Below are positions 22,629-34,400 of a stretch of DNA of 64,000 bases, piece by piece. A program made the position numbers and the translations under genes. The notes beneath the pieces are model-generated. The model was given only the letters and a program-made list of their open reading frames with translations. It searched no databases and was not told the origin of the DNA. Each line of letters opens with the position of its first letter. The stretch's first letter is position 1. Source of the DNA: Sesamum alatum (Eukaryota; Streptophyta; Magnoliopsida; Lamiales; Pedaliaceae); the NCBI GenBank assembly GCA_034509735.1, contig JACGWO010000002.1, forward strand, positions 40,913,855 to 40,977,854, given 5' to 3'.

Positions 22629-23552
22629 TTAATAATAATCATCGTCATGTTTCGTTTCATTATCCTCATCAAAACAAATTTGTGTGACGTTGATGTCATC
22701 TAGAGGTTGAATTTCATTTTTAATAGTAACCAGTGAAACGGATTCGACTTCATCCTCCTGAAATGCAACATCAATCCACCTTGACTCGATAGTTCGTCTA
22801 GCTTTTGTTCTACATACAGCCATCCAATCAACTTTATTTCTTCTTAAACTAGGATATTGAGCGTAGTACACTAGATCTTCTCACACAGACCCCGATGTTC
22901 ATAGTATTCTTCCCTTCTCCATGGGTTAAAGTGTGGAAATTGTATTCATTGACAAAATAAGCTGGCCATATAAGTTTCGCTGATAACTGAGAGTGAGTTT
23001 CGCCCATCATATAATGGCTGATCTGCAGCACGCACGACATCAAAAAACTTTTCAGATGGTGCTCTTAAATTGTCAGCCTCACATAATTAGAACTCGGACC
23101 AGCCTCATTTGCATATGATTGATCGTTGGATATGTCGAATCATTGAATACATCTCCCTGTGGACGAGATACAGGACCAACTGCATCAAACACCATCCTTT
23201 GATCCCAATTCAATTGCTCATAATTATTCCAATTTATCATTTGATCTGCAGAGTTGTCAGCTGACGTTGGATGCTCAGAATCCATCTGTATAGGCTCACC
23301 ATGAGATGTCCAATTGTAGTAATTTTTCTTAAAACCTTTCTTATAGAGGTCGCATGTCACCTCCTCCGTGAATTTGTACTTACGTTTTTTACATACACTA
23401 CATGGACAACGGATTTTCTCCCCATCCATAAAATCATATTGTGGTTTTGCCCAATCTATAAACTCAGTGGCCCCATCTATAAATTCTTTTGTAAGATGAC
23501 GATTACTGGGTACATTCTTATCATACATCCATTTTCTCAATTCTCTCAACAT
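22629..23552 (-). pseudogene. CACTA tnp2-type transposase, internally deleted
   Basis: The N-terminal transposase-associated domain is at 23552-23240: RKWMYDKNVP, TKEFIDGATEFIDWA, the Cys cluster IRCPCSVCKKRKY, and KKNYYNWTSHGEP. Next, on minus, come DUF4216-like pieces (NEYNFHTLTHGEGKNTMNIG near 22960-22900; YPSLRRNKVDWMAVCRTKA near 22850). The large catalytic tnp2 domain that should lie between is absent, and frames are broken. This is an internal deletion derivative, as in defective Spm elements. Confidence 0.75.
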
Positions 23553-23869
23553 CTTGTTCTTAAATCAACAAATATTATACATATTCATTAACATACATAC
23601 ATACATAAAAAAAAACTAAAAAATTTCAAGAATAAAATGAATATATATAAATAAACCAATAAAATTTTTGTACTACCCTTAATGTAAGTCAGCTAAATGT
23701 CCAAATGTGTGACTCGTTGCACTAACGTGATCATTAACGGTCTAATACAAAGATTGATTAAAAAATCGATTGTGTGGATGGAAGGAGAGAAGAGGAAGAA
23801 CTTGTTGGATGCTTATATAAATAAGTGTGAAATAGAATGACGTTTTTTCTTATATTATGCTTTTCGCAA

Positions 23870-24490
23870 AGGATTTTGCAACGAATTTGCAATGGACTTT
23901 ACAACGGAATGATATTTCCACTGCAAAATCCGTTGCAAAACATAAATTTTTTTGTAATAGTGGATTATAGCTGTCACAAACATATTGCAACAGACGGGTC
24001 CGTTGCGAAAACCGTTGCAAATTTAATGGCTCAATAATTAATGCCTACAATTGTATGTACGAATTCATAGGTCGTTGCAATATTGTTGCAAAATTGTCAG
24101 CAAGTTTTGCAACAGACAATTTTCCGTCGCTAAATCTATTGTAAATCACAATATTCACTTTGCAACGACACGTTTTCGTTGCAAAGTCCGTTGCACATAT
24201 TTTGCAATGGATTTAACTAGAATTTTCATTGCAAAAACCGTTGGAAGTTTGCAACGGAATTGACCGTTACAACATTTTGCCATGACTTTTGCAACAACTT
24301 ATGTTGAATGTGGGACATCTTAAAGTTGACCGAATTTTTCAACGGAATATTGCAACGGGTGGTCCATTGCAAAATATCATTCTTAATTTGCAACGAAAAT
24401 GTAAAAAAAATCAAAATCCGTTGCAAAATCGTAGCAAAAGTCGTTGCAAATTTGCAACGGATTGGTCCATTTCAAAATGTCCGTTGCTAT
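23870..24490. repeat. CACTA right subterminal repeat array
   Basis: Same TTGCAACG/CGTTGCAA repeats as the left array, ending just before the CCGTTGCTATAGCCCTG terminus that mirrors CAGACCTATAGCAATG at the left end. Confidence 0.8.
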
Positions 24491-24770
24491 AGCCCTGTTT
24501 TTTTGTAGTAGGTTAAAAAATGACTGGTTTTCGGCGGTTTTAGCCGGTTTGCTTCGGTTTTGACCGGTTCATACCGGGTTTGACTGCGCTGGATTTTTTA
24601 CTAACATTCGAACCGGCCTTAGATCCAGTTCCCGGTCGAACCGGCCGGTCCTGTCCGGGTTTAAAAAACTGCAAATAGCTAGAAAAGTGTACACAATTAA
24701 GCTAGTCATGTGTATGTCACTGACACTTTTTCAATCATTTTTGTCTCCTCGATATAGGAAACTTTTAAAA

Positions 24771-25882
24771 GAAAAAATGCAATTTTGGTCCACGTTTTTA
24801 GGGGCAGTGACACTTTTAGTCGAGGTCTATTTAAAAATAACAATTCAAGATAGTAATTTTAAAAAAGTTGCCATTTCAGGCCAAAAAATCCTAATTTAGC
24901 CGGAATTGGTCACCTTTCCTGAGACCATTTTACACGTGGATTAAAAAAATAAAAAAAATTCTTGCATGGTAGGTCATTTGGCAACCATAGTGAGGTGGCA
25001 TGGTGACATGTTTTATTTAAGGCTAAAATCCATTTAATAGATAAATTTTTTCTTAAATATATATTATTTAAATATCAAAATAAAATTTAAAATTTATACC
25101 AAATTGACAAAATTAAATAAAAATCTCATTTAAAAGATTAATATACTAAATTCAATTTTCAAATTTAAATATCTATATCAATATAATGTTTAATCAAGTT
25201 TAATTATTTTTGAAATAACTTAATTAAAAAAATTAAAAAATAAGGAAAATATTAAATTATAAAAAAGTTTGAAGGAAAAAAAATTTAAAAAACAAATTAA
25301 AAAAATTTAAGAAATTTGATTTAATTTTTTTGAAGAAAAACAATAATTTTTAAAATTTAAACATTTTTATAGTAAATAATATAATTTATTAAATATATTC
25401 AAACTAAATTATAATTTAAATATTGTTAACAAGATAATTGTTATAATTGATTAAAATTTATATTGATATAGATATTTAAATCTGAAAATTGAATTTTAGT
25501 ATATTTATCTTTTAAACATGATTTTAATTTAATTTATCAATTTGGTATAAAATTTTAAATTTTAAATTTTATTTTGATATTTAAATAATATATATTTAAG
25601 AAAAAATTTATCCATTTAAATGGATTTTAGCCTTAAATAAAACATGTCACCATGCCGCCTCACTATGGTTGCCAAATCACCTGCCATATAAGAAATTTTT
25701 TATTTTTTAATCCATGTGTATAATGGTCGCCGGACAGGTGACAAATTCCGGCCAAATTAGGGTTTTTTTGGCCTACAATTACAATTATTTTAAAGTTATT
25801 ATCCTGAATTGCTTTTTTAAATGGACCTGAACTAAGAGTTTCACCACCCCTAAAAAAGTGGATCAAAATTGCATTTTTTTCC
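24771..25882. mobile_element. Long foldback (inverted-repeat) DNA element
   Basis: The arms extend about 450-500 bp each. Examples are GAAAAAATGCAATTTTGGTCC against GGATCAAAATTGCATTTTTTT; AAACATGTCACCATGCCGCC against GGCATGGTGACATGTTT; and CTATATCAATATAA against TTATATTGATATAG. Only a short AT-rich loop (about 25250-25330) is unpaired. No coding capacity. No convincing target duplication was found; the ends resemble MULE-type MITEs elsewhere here. Confidence 0.7.
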
Positions 25883-26516
25883 TATTCAAAAATTGGCGCA
25901 AGTGTCATTAATTATCGTTTATAAGTATCAAGGGTCTTTCTCTTTTATGTTAGTATATATATAACGTATAAATGTAAGATTGTGTAACGCCTTCTATATT
26001 TTGCCAAGGAAATAACTTAATTTTGATTACATGTCAATTAATCAAGTAAATTAGTCGACTATAGGAGAAATATTAAATGCATTCTTCTACTTGTATGTCA
26101 ATTAATTAATAATTCAGAAGTAACTTTTTTAAGCTAATTTACAAGTACCTCAACAATAATTAAATATGTAACTAAATAGTCAAGTAATAAATAAGTTAAA
26201 AAGGCATATAGAACCCATTCCCCCCCCCCCCCCCCTTATGATGTTCATAACCATTATATTTAGAGGATGTTTAGCTAAATTTATTAAAAACACCTTACAA
26301 GTTTTTACATCTTATAAAATATTTTAAGAGTTTGAGATATTGAATATTATTTTAAAAATAAGCTTTAAAAATGTCGAATATATATGATGTAAGAAAAGTT
26401 GACATAATAAGCTCTTTATATATTAATAAAGATCGAAAATACTATCAGACTATCAGAATTCAAAACGACATAAAATAGATATTCTTGCTTTGAGAGGAAA
26501 AACGTCAATTTTGTGA
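25883..26516. other. AT-rich intergenic DNA
   Basis: No gene seen. Contains a C run at about 26220-26236. Confidence 0.5.
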
Positions 26517-27319
26517 AAGATTGTTAGAAGTGGACCTACCACTTGGCGGAAGCATAATATACAAAATAAATAATTACAGCGGGGGAAATGGGTATTATCA
26601 CCCTTATAATTACAGGTCCGGGGATATATATCTTAAAGACAGTATAAAGAACAGAAAAAAAGTAAAAGATACAAACTAAACAATATAATCCAAAATAAAG
26701 GTTAAGATCCGAAAATTGTAAGAGGAACAGATCCTCCTTTAGGCTCAGAGAGCCACGAACTAGTGAGTTGTCACGACTGCAGAAAAGTCGGCACTCAACC
26801 AAAAATCCGGTTGCACCACAGGCCAATAAACCGCCAGCAACCCAAACACCGACCACTCAAGTCACCACACAATATCCCACAGAGGGTATCAAGGATTTCA
26901 CGAAGAGAAGGCTCAAGATCTCACTTGAAGGCAGAAACGTATTCTGTCACTTTTCGGTGGAAGGAATCGATCCTTTTATAGCCATCTCCCATCTATACTT
27001 GGATGGGATCCTTTGGCTCCATCGCAGGCAAGAGATCGATCTATGGAAGGAGATCGTCTCCATACAAAACATAGATGGAGAATCATGAAGGGAAGTGTGA
27101 TGGAAGAGGAAAGAACAAGAGCAGCGGCGCAATGAGAGAGAGAGAAGGAAGAAGGCTGAAAAAATGGATTAGGGTTAGGGTTGTGGGTTTAAATAAGGGG
27201 CTTACACGGTCCCGGTCGGGTATACTAAGTGGGTCGCTGGGTTTATGGCCTGTTGGGACATCCTTGGTCTTGTTGGGCCTTTTTCTTATGTGAGGTCATG
27301 GGCCAACTTCAACAAAGAT
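26517..27319 (-). mobile_element. Solo LTR, 0.8 kb
   Basis: The body 26522-27314 starts TGTTAGAAGTGG and ends CCAACTTCAACA. Perfect 5-bp duplication AAGAT at 26517-26521 and 27315-27319. A TATA box (CTATAAAAGGA on minus, about 26969-26979) suggests minus-strand orientation. No internal retrotransposon domains flank it. Family not identified. Confidence 0.75.
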
Positions 27320-28455
27320 AAAAACGAAATACCAATAATTGTGAGAGTGTTTTTTGTCTATTGGATATTAAAATTGAGATTAGAAGATACTTCAAAAAAA
27401 GAAAAAAATCAACTTTTTTTTTTATGAGCTTATAAAAGGATTAAATGTATTTTTGGTCCAGTAACTTAGAGTATGTTTGGTTGGATGTAAAAGCGGAGGT
27501 ATATGAGAAGTGGAAGTAAAATAGGATGTATAAGAAAAAATTTAGTGTTTGGTTTGGAGGAAGAGATGGCGGGGAAGTAAAACTGAATGTATATGAAACT
27601 CCTCAGGACTCCAATTTTGTTTCCGTTCGGAATTGGGCGGAAAAGTGGAAGTATAAGGCTATAAAGACAAAAAAATACATATTTTCTTTTTATTTACTCT
27701 ATTACCCTTATATATATCTATTTCCCTCCAATTCTTTTTTTCTTCCCGCTGATCATGCCGTACATAATAACCAGAGAAAAAATAACCAAATCGCTAGAAA
27801 AACTACTACATTGAAGTCAACAATCCGATAAACATATTTTGTATTTGCGATTTTTTAAAAAAAATTATTACGAATTTGCTATTAATCTTGATTGAATAAT
27901 CATTTTCCCTAATTGTGTTCCATTTTCTCTAATCGGCGTTCCTTCTACGTTATTTGTGGATATGGTTCTTTACTTTTTGAAGAATCCTGTGAAAATGCGT
28001 GCCTTCTCTGCATTGCCTTTTCCAATGCGTCTGGAGATGATATACAAACTTGTTTTTGGTACCAACAAATGCGCTGATATTTGAATTTGGATTCTTTATT
28101 TGAGGGTGTTGGTAGTAATTTTTATAGCGCACTTCCAATCCGGAGAAGAAATGGTTAATAAGGAAAAATCATTGGTGCTGCATTTAAATTCCTTAACGAA
28201 AACTTATAAGAAATTTATTTATTAGTACTTAATCCATATAAAACGCACATCACAAAACATAACATTTTTTGCAACAATTAATCATGAAGCAAAGGATTAG
28301 ACTTCAACTACTGTTTTCTTCAAACATATTTATACCCATATTTATCCCATCTCATGTGGCAAACATGACCTGAAAATATTACGTGTACCATCAATATCTA
28401 AATTAATTACGGAAATTAAAACCATGCAATCTACGGATCAATTAGTATATAGTTG
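27320..28455. other. Intergenic DNA with transposon remnant
   Basis: 27434-27470 (GGATTAAATGTATTTTTGG, CCAGTAACTTA) matches the end of the MULE-type MITEs here, but the partner end was not found. The rest shows no supported gene. Confidence 0.45.
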
Positions 28456-31400
28456 TCAATAATCGACAACACTTGACCTATTAGCATGCAGGAGTGGAAA
28501 GTGTAAACACTCTTCTTTGGTCTGGGCAAGCAAAGCAGCCACGGATCCGACAAAGGCCGCATTCATATACGTCGTTGGCTCCGAATGCGAGAAATCTGAT
28601 CTCGAATCGGTGAAATGGTCGTTGGAATCGGGCCCTCCAACGATTGCACCGACATGAGTGTTGGGGTTTGGTTTAGAGGAAGAATACCAAGTCGAGTAGG
28701 CATCGTTGCAGCCTATTTTGGCAGGAGTGGTGTGGATTGAGGGCAGGGAAGCACCTCTGTGGTGTAACTGTGTTGGAAATTTGGTGCCGAAGCCAACCAT
28801 GTAAGACATGTTCATGGGATTGTTTCCAAGAATGTAGTCTACCTGTAAAGCACAAAGAAAGAAATTGATGTAAGAGGATAGACAGAAATTAGGAAGAACC
28901 ATAAAGCTAGCCACTTATAAATTCAGTAGTTTTTCCTAAAATTGTGAAATTGAAAATGGAGAATGACCATTTTACAATCCTTATAAATTACGGACTAAAA
29001 TGATAATCAATCATAATTACAAGACTAAAAACACAATCAAGCACTGGACTGGCCAGGGCCTGCCTTAATGCTTGATTTAGTGGGATACGGGGTTTAATAT
29101 ACCTCGTTTGCTTGTAGAATTATGGTGATCAATTGGGCAATATCTAACAATTTGGGAAAAGCTCTCGTCCGTACCAGGTTTGATCGAACCAAACCAATCA
29201 AAAAGTAAGTATGGTACAGTTGTTATGTGATTGGTCACTTTCTCTGAATTGTACACCAATCACACGTAAGTGTATTGCACTTACTATATGATTGGTTCAG
29301 ATTTAGCCGAGCCTGGTCCGGACTAGAATTTACCACAATTTGGCTTTTAAGCACAAGTTTAACTCTACCTAACATTTTATTCAGGCCCAAAAAAAAAAGG
29401 GGGGGGGGGGTAGTACTTCTATAGTATAATCCACGACTTGACTATAATTGCACAATTTACTATGTCTTAGAAGTTATAATTAGCATCTAATTCATGGTTT
29501 AAGAAAATTGACCTGTGATCTCGCAAAGGCTTTAATCTTGGAGGTGGAGAAGTTCACAGATCCACACCGAACGCCCTCGACACGAGCTGCGGTTAGAATC
29601 TTGGAGTAGACAACAAGTACCATGGAAGCACTTGTAACATACTGTAGGTTACTGCTGTCTCTGACATACAGCAGCCCACCTGCATGAAAATCAATTATAT
29701 CTCAATTTATTTTCTCCATTGCACCATGATTTCTGTATGACAATTCTTTGGTTCGCAACAAACATAGCAAAGTGTAATTTAGACAGAATACGGTGGAATT
29801 AAGAGTTAAGACTCTTTGCTCCGTATTGATACTAATGAATTAATGATAATCATCTGAGGTTCACCAGGAGTTGTCTTAATTTGGACAGAGCTGCTTCCAG
29901 GCATCATCGCACAGACAAATGAATCCGCATCATTCTTATACCTTGACAGGTCTGTCTTCCCTGCAAGAAATTCCTGGTAATAGTTTTATTTAATATTAGT
30001 CCGCTCCAAATAGTCATGTATATGGGGAGAGTGTTTAATTTTAGGGATAAAATTACACCGTCCTTTCCTGAAGTTTGGTATAATTACATGTAGATTTCTT
30101 ATAGTTTGAAAAAGTACATCTATTACCACTGATTTTGTTTCTGTGTAACATATATCTATCTGTTAGTCAAAATTGATCGGATTTGCTGATATTTGTAAAA
30201 AATAGAAAAATAAAAAAATTGAATGATAATTCATATTTACTCTTGATTCACTTAATACTGACTTATTGTAGGTCAAACGAATTTTTTTCTAATAAAACTA
30301 CCTTTATAAGGGTGAAGATATACCTTCTCACATGTATTAGCATGTGAAGATGTATAAAAATAATTAGGTCAGAAAAAGATTTGTTTGACGTGCAATAAGT
30401 AAATCGGAGGTACACATGGATTTTCATTTATTCATTTTTGCTATATCAGCAAATGTGGTGAATTTTGACTAACGTGGAATAAAAAATAATAGAGAAAAAC
30501 AATGTCAGGTGTTCATAATGTAATTTTTTAAAAATCATAAAGTTTACGTGTAATTACATTAAATCTCAAGGGAGTGCGGTATAATTATCCGTTAATTTTA
30601 GTAAGTAGTAAAAGTTAGGTCATATACTACTACTTGCCTTGGCTAGTAAAGTTTGAACTCCGGCAAATTTGTTGTCCCAACTAAACTCGGAAACAGCCTG
30701 ACTCCAGTCCTCATTGGTGGATACATAGTTTAGGTAGTTGCTATCTCCACTTGCCTTGTACAGCCATGCAGCTGCCCACAGCAATTCATCCTTGTACAAA
30801 ATTTTCAGACCATAAGCACAAACCCAAACAATATAAACATTCCTTATTCAAACTAGTCGGAAAAGCAGGTTCTATGTGCAAATACAATAATATTTTTATT
30901 AAATTAATAATTAATTATTAAAATGTAATTGAGTAAAATAAAATAAAGAAAATAAATGAATAAAAGAAAATTCATATATAAAAAAAATATGGATTAGAGG
31001 GATAATAAGTGGGGTGGATTAGTTACTTGGACATGGGAAGTGAAAAAACCAAATAAGTAAATAAATTTTAAAATTAAAATTAAAAATGGCAGACAAAAAA
31101 TTGGGAGATATCAAAAGGGTGCTCTCCCTTAATAATAAGGTATAAAATTTTTCAATACATTTGATAGTGCTAGAAATTAAGAAATACTAAAATACCCTCA
31201 AATGTACCGTTATTTACCGTTATGCCATAGGTAGTTATAAAAGTAGTGGGATGATGCCAAATTACCAAGGCGCCCTTAATAGTTAAATCCAAGCCGTTGG
31301 ATTGACAGCGGTTGAAGGACGATATTGTACTTTCACCCCATGTAATTTACTATAAATAGGGAGTAATCCTTTGTAAAGCTATCTCACATTTTCATTAATA

Positions 31401-34400
31401 CAAATTTAGTTTTCCTACTTTTGGAAGAGTTTTCAAGAGTTGTTTTGCCTCGCGACGTCGTTTCGAGTTACCGTACCTAGATCAACACTCTCCCAAATCT
31501 TACACCATCAATATTAGAACTTGATTATGAAGTTATGCATTTGGGTTCTACTAGTAGATATGTGTTTTCACTAAAAGAAATATGGCTTAATTATGATTAA
31601 TTATCATGGTTAAAATTAAAAATTATAGGTGGATGTTAATTATCCATGGATGCGCAATCGCTATTATTCGTTATTTTTGCAAACGATGTCAAACATTAGC
31701 TACAATTAAAAACCATGACAAGTGTTTTCGTCATAAGTAAAACCATAACGAATATTGGTAAAAACTTAAAAGTTTACATCGATTTTGTTTAATATAGATA
31801 GATAGTATTGATTTGCATGATTTTTAAGCTGTTATGATCTATAATATAGGGAATAATCCATTTTTATGATAGTGTTGTCTACGTATTATAATAATAATAA
31901 TTCCTGAATAGTTGATTATTATCTAAAATTAGTTTATATATCAATTGTCATAATATAATTATAAAAAAAATTATGATATAATTGTAATCTACTCACATAA
32001 AAATTCTTATACAACAACGTTTTTCGTTGACTAATTAATTTACCTGATACCCTGAGTAGGAGCAGTAGAAAGGGCAAGATCCCTGATAAGATCCTCTATA
32101 CTTGTCCGCCAACTCAAACAGCTGCACCAATATATATACAAACTCCAATCACTAATTAATTAATTAGATAAAGTAAATAGCAATTAATTAATCAGGTGGC
32201 GCTGTTTCACCGATTCTGAGTGGCGCAACAGCCGCGCAGAATAATTGGAATCAGCCTCTTTGAAGACAATGGATGCAGCGGCAAGCGCGGCGGCGGCCTC
32301 AGCCGCCACCTCAGTCCCCGGCGAAGTAGAAGTGATCTTGTAAAGTGTCCGGGGCGTGTCCATGTCTTCCGGCCGTTCCCAGCATTCGTGATCTCGATCC
32401 GCATCACCCACCTGTCAAGGTAATATATATGTGACTGACTGACTGGTGACACGAAATTCCAATCCGGATCAAGTTCAGGCAAAACTAAATCAATTATGCA
32501 TGTATTTGCCAGGAAATTCTAGCCTGGACACTCGGCTAAAATTGAACTAATACACTTGTCGTGTGATTGGTGTACTATTTAAGGAAAATGACCAATCACG
32601 TAGCAAGTATACCACACTTACTCTGTAATTGATTTGGTTTGAACAAACTTGGTTCGAGCAAGAATTTTTCGTATATACCGTATCAATAATTACTATACAA
32701 TAAGTGGGGGGAAATTATATTTTTCATTCCGTATTATAAGGCTAATATTTTAACTGTAGCGTAATCATAATTACTTAATATTAATCATCATTTTTTTTTC
32801 TTTTGATATAGTAATTAACCATGACAAATCATATTTTTTCTTATGACGGATTGGACCAGTTATCCGACCGAATCCCAGCATGTAAATTGGGCATAAGCGT
32901 GTAATATAGTGGGTGTTTTCTCAAAATCTTCTTTTGAACAGTAGTTCAACTTGCTAGCACATTGAAATTCAAATCTATAGCTAAAATAAAGGGTTAATTA
33001 CATTTATATCCTCCTAAAAATGTGAAGTTATATTTTTTTTCAAAAAAAATTTAAAATTATATTTACACCTTTTCTAAAAATTCATCGTCTACACATAACC
33101 CCCTCCCATTAGGGTTTGAAAGAAAAATGCTGCAACAATGAAATGCTTAATTTCCAATTTTACCCATCATTTAACATTTTTCTGTAATACTTTTACGCTT
33201 GTAAGGGGGTAAATATAATATGTATAACGCCAAAAAGGTGTAATTGCAATTGCTCCGAAATTATAGCTATTGGATAGAATTTAGTCATAGATGAATGAAA
33301 AAACTAGTTATCTTGTGGTGTTTTTTTTTTTTTAACTTCCTATATACATATTGAGTGAAGTTAACATCATTATTGCATCCATTCTTGAAAATGTCTTGTT
33401 CAGGTATTTCATCTACTGCTTCAAGAAATATACCTAGGCAACAATGTCCACCTTGCCCCATATATAGGAATTAAAAAAAAAGTATAAAAGAAATGACTAA
33501 TTTTTTCATTCATAAACGGCTGCGTTTTGTCCAATGACCGACTATAGTTCAAAAATAATATTTTATTACAATTATACACTTTTGACTTATATATATTACA
33601 ATTACCCCCTTATAAATATAATAATATTACATGATAATGTTAAATGGAGTAAAATTTAAAATTTAATGTAATGTTTTTATTGACGTAAGCATTTTTATCC
33701 AAACCCTAATGGGAGGGGGCCAGATGCAAACGTAGAATTTTCAGAGTGGAGTGTAAGTGTAATTTTAAAACTATTTTGAGAAAAGTATAATTTTATATTT
33801 TCAAAGGAGGTCTAAATATAATCAACCCTAAAATAAATTAGGGATAACTACATTTACACCCCCTAATCTATGATCTGTTTACACAAACCACCCCTACCTT
33901 TTGAATAATTATACGTACACCCACTAGAATGTTAGTATCATTTGCACAAACCACCCTTATTTTTTTTTAAAAATTACACTTACACCCCTTAAAAGTATCG
34001 ACACTATTACACAAATTATCCCTATTTTCTGGCTATCAAGGGTGGTTTCTATAATTATGCAAAAGACAGTGATGGTTTGTATAAATAGACTATAAATTTG
34101 GGGATGTAAATATAATTATCAATAAATTATGAAAATTTGATATCATGCTATACAAGGGCGATGACCTGAGTGTAGAGTGTGGTAGAAGAAGTGTGAGCTT
34201 GCAATAAGAAATCGGTTCCCCATCTGATTGCGCGCTGGAGGTTCTGTAGCTGCCTGCCGACCGAATCTATCTCATCTCCGTATTCAGCGGCAGCCCAACT
34301 CAACAAGCTAATTGAAAATGCCATTGGCCACCCAAACTTCACATTGTCCCCTGCATCATAGTATCCTCCCCTCAAGTTCACCTGAAACCATATATATGCT

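Larger units (their letters stand above)
19915..24510. mobile_element. Defective CACTA (En/Spm-type) element, 4.6 kb
   Basis: Starts CACTACAAAAAAACAG and ends CTGTTTTTTTGTAGTA, so the final TAGTG is mutated to TAGTA. Perfect 3-bp duplication GGT at 19912-19914 and 24511-24513. Both subterminal regions (about 19960-20510 and 23870-24490) are packed with TTGCAACG/CGTTGCAA repeats in both orientations, the usual layout of CACTA transposase-binding sites. Coding remnants are limited to the two ends of a tnp2-type protein (22629-23552). Confidence 0.88.
19104..24679. mobile_element. hAT-type element carrying a nested CACTA element
   Basis: The body 19112-24671 begins CAATGTTTTGAAAACCGGA and ends with the inverse of CAGTTTTTTAAACCCGGA. 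Both ends carry degenerate GGTTCGACCG inverted blocks further in. Perfect 8-bp duplication CAAATAGC at 19104-19111 and 24672-24679, the hAT hallmark. Without the nested CACTA element the hAT unit is about 0.96 kb and non-coding. Its interior (about 19615-19910) holds a pyrimidine-rich stretch that could be captured DNA. Confidence 0.8.

Noticed and set aside
19960..24490. Short regular repeats that could suggest a CRISPR-like array
   Set aside because: The TTGCAACG repeats are short, in both orientations and irregularly spaced at the ends of a CACTA element; this is subterminal repeat structure in a plant genome.
27166..27182. GGATTAGGGTTAGGGTTG resembling plant telomere repeats
   Set aside because: Only about two TTAGGG units (and not the plant TTTAGGG type), inside a solo LTR; chance or LTR sequence is enough.
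27950..28138. 62-residue minus-strand open frame
   Set aside because: No family resemblance, flanks are AT-rich, and no splice or promoter signals support it.
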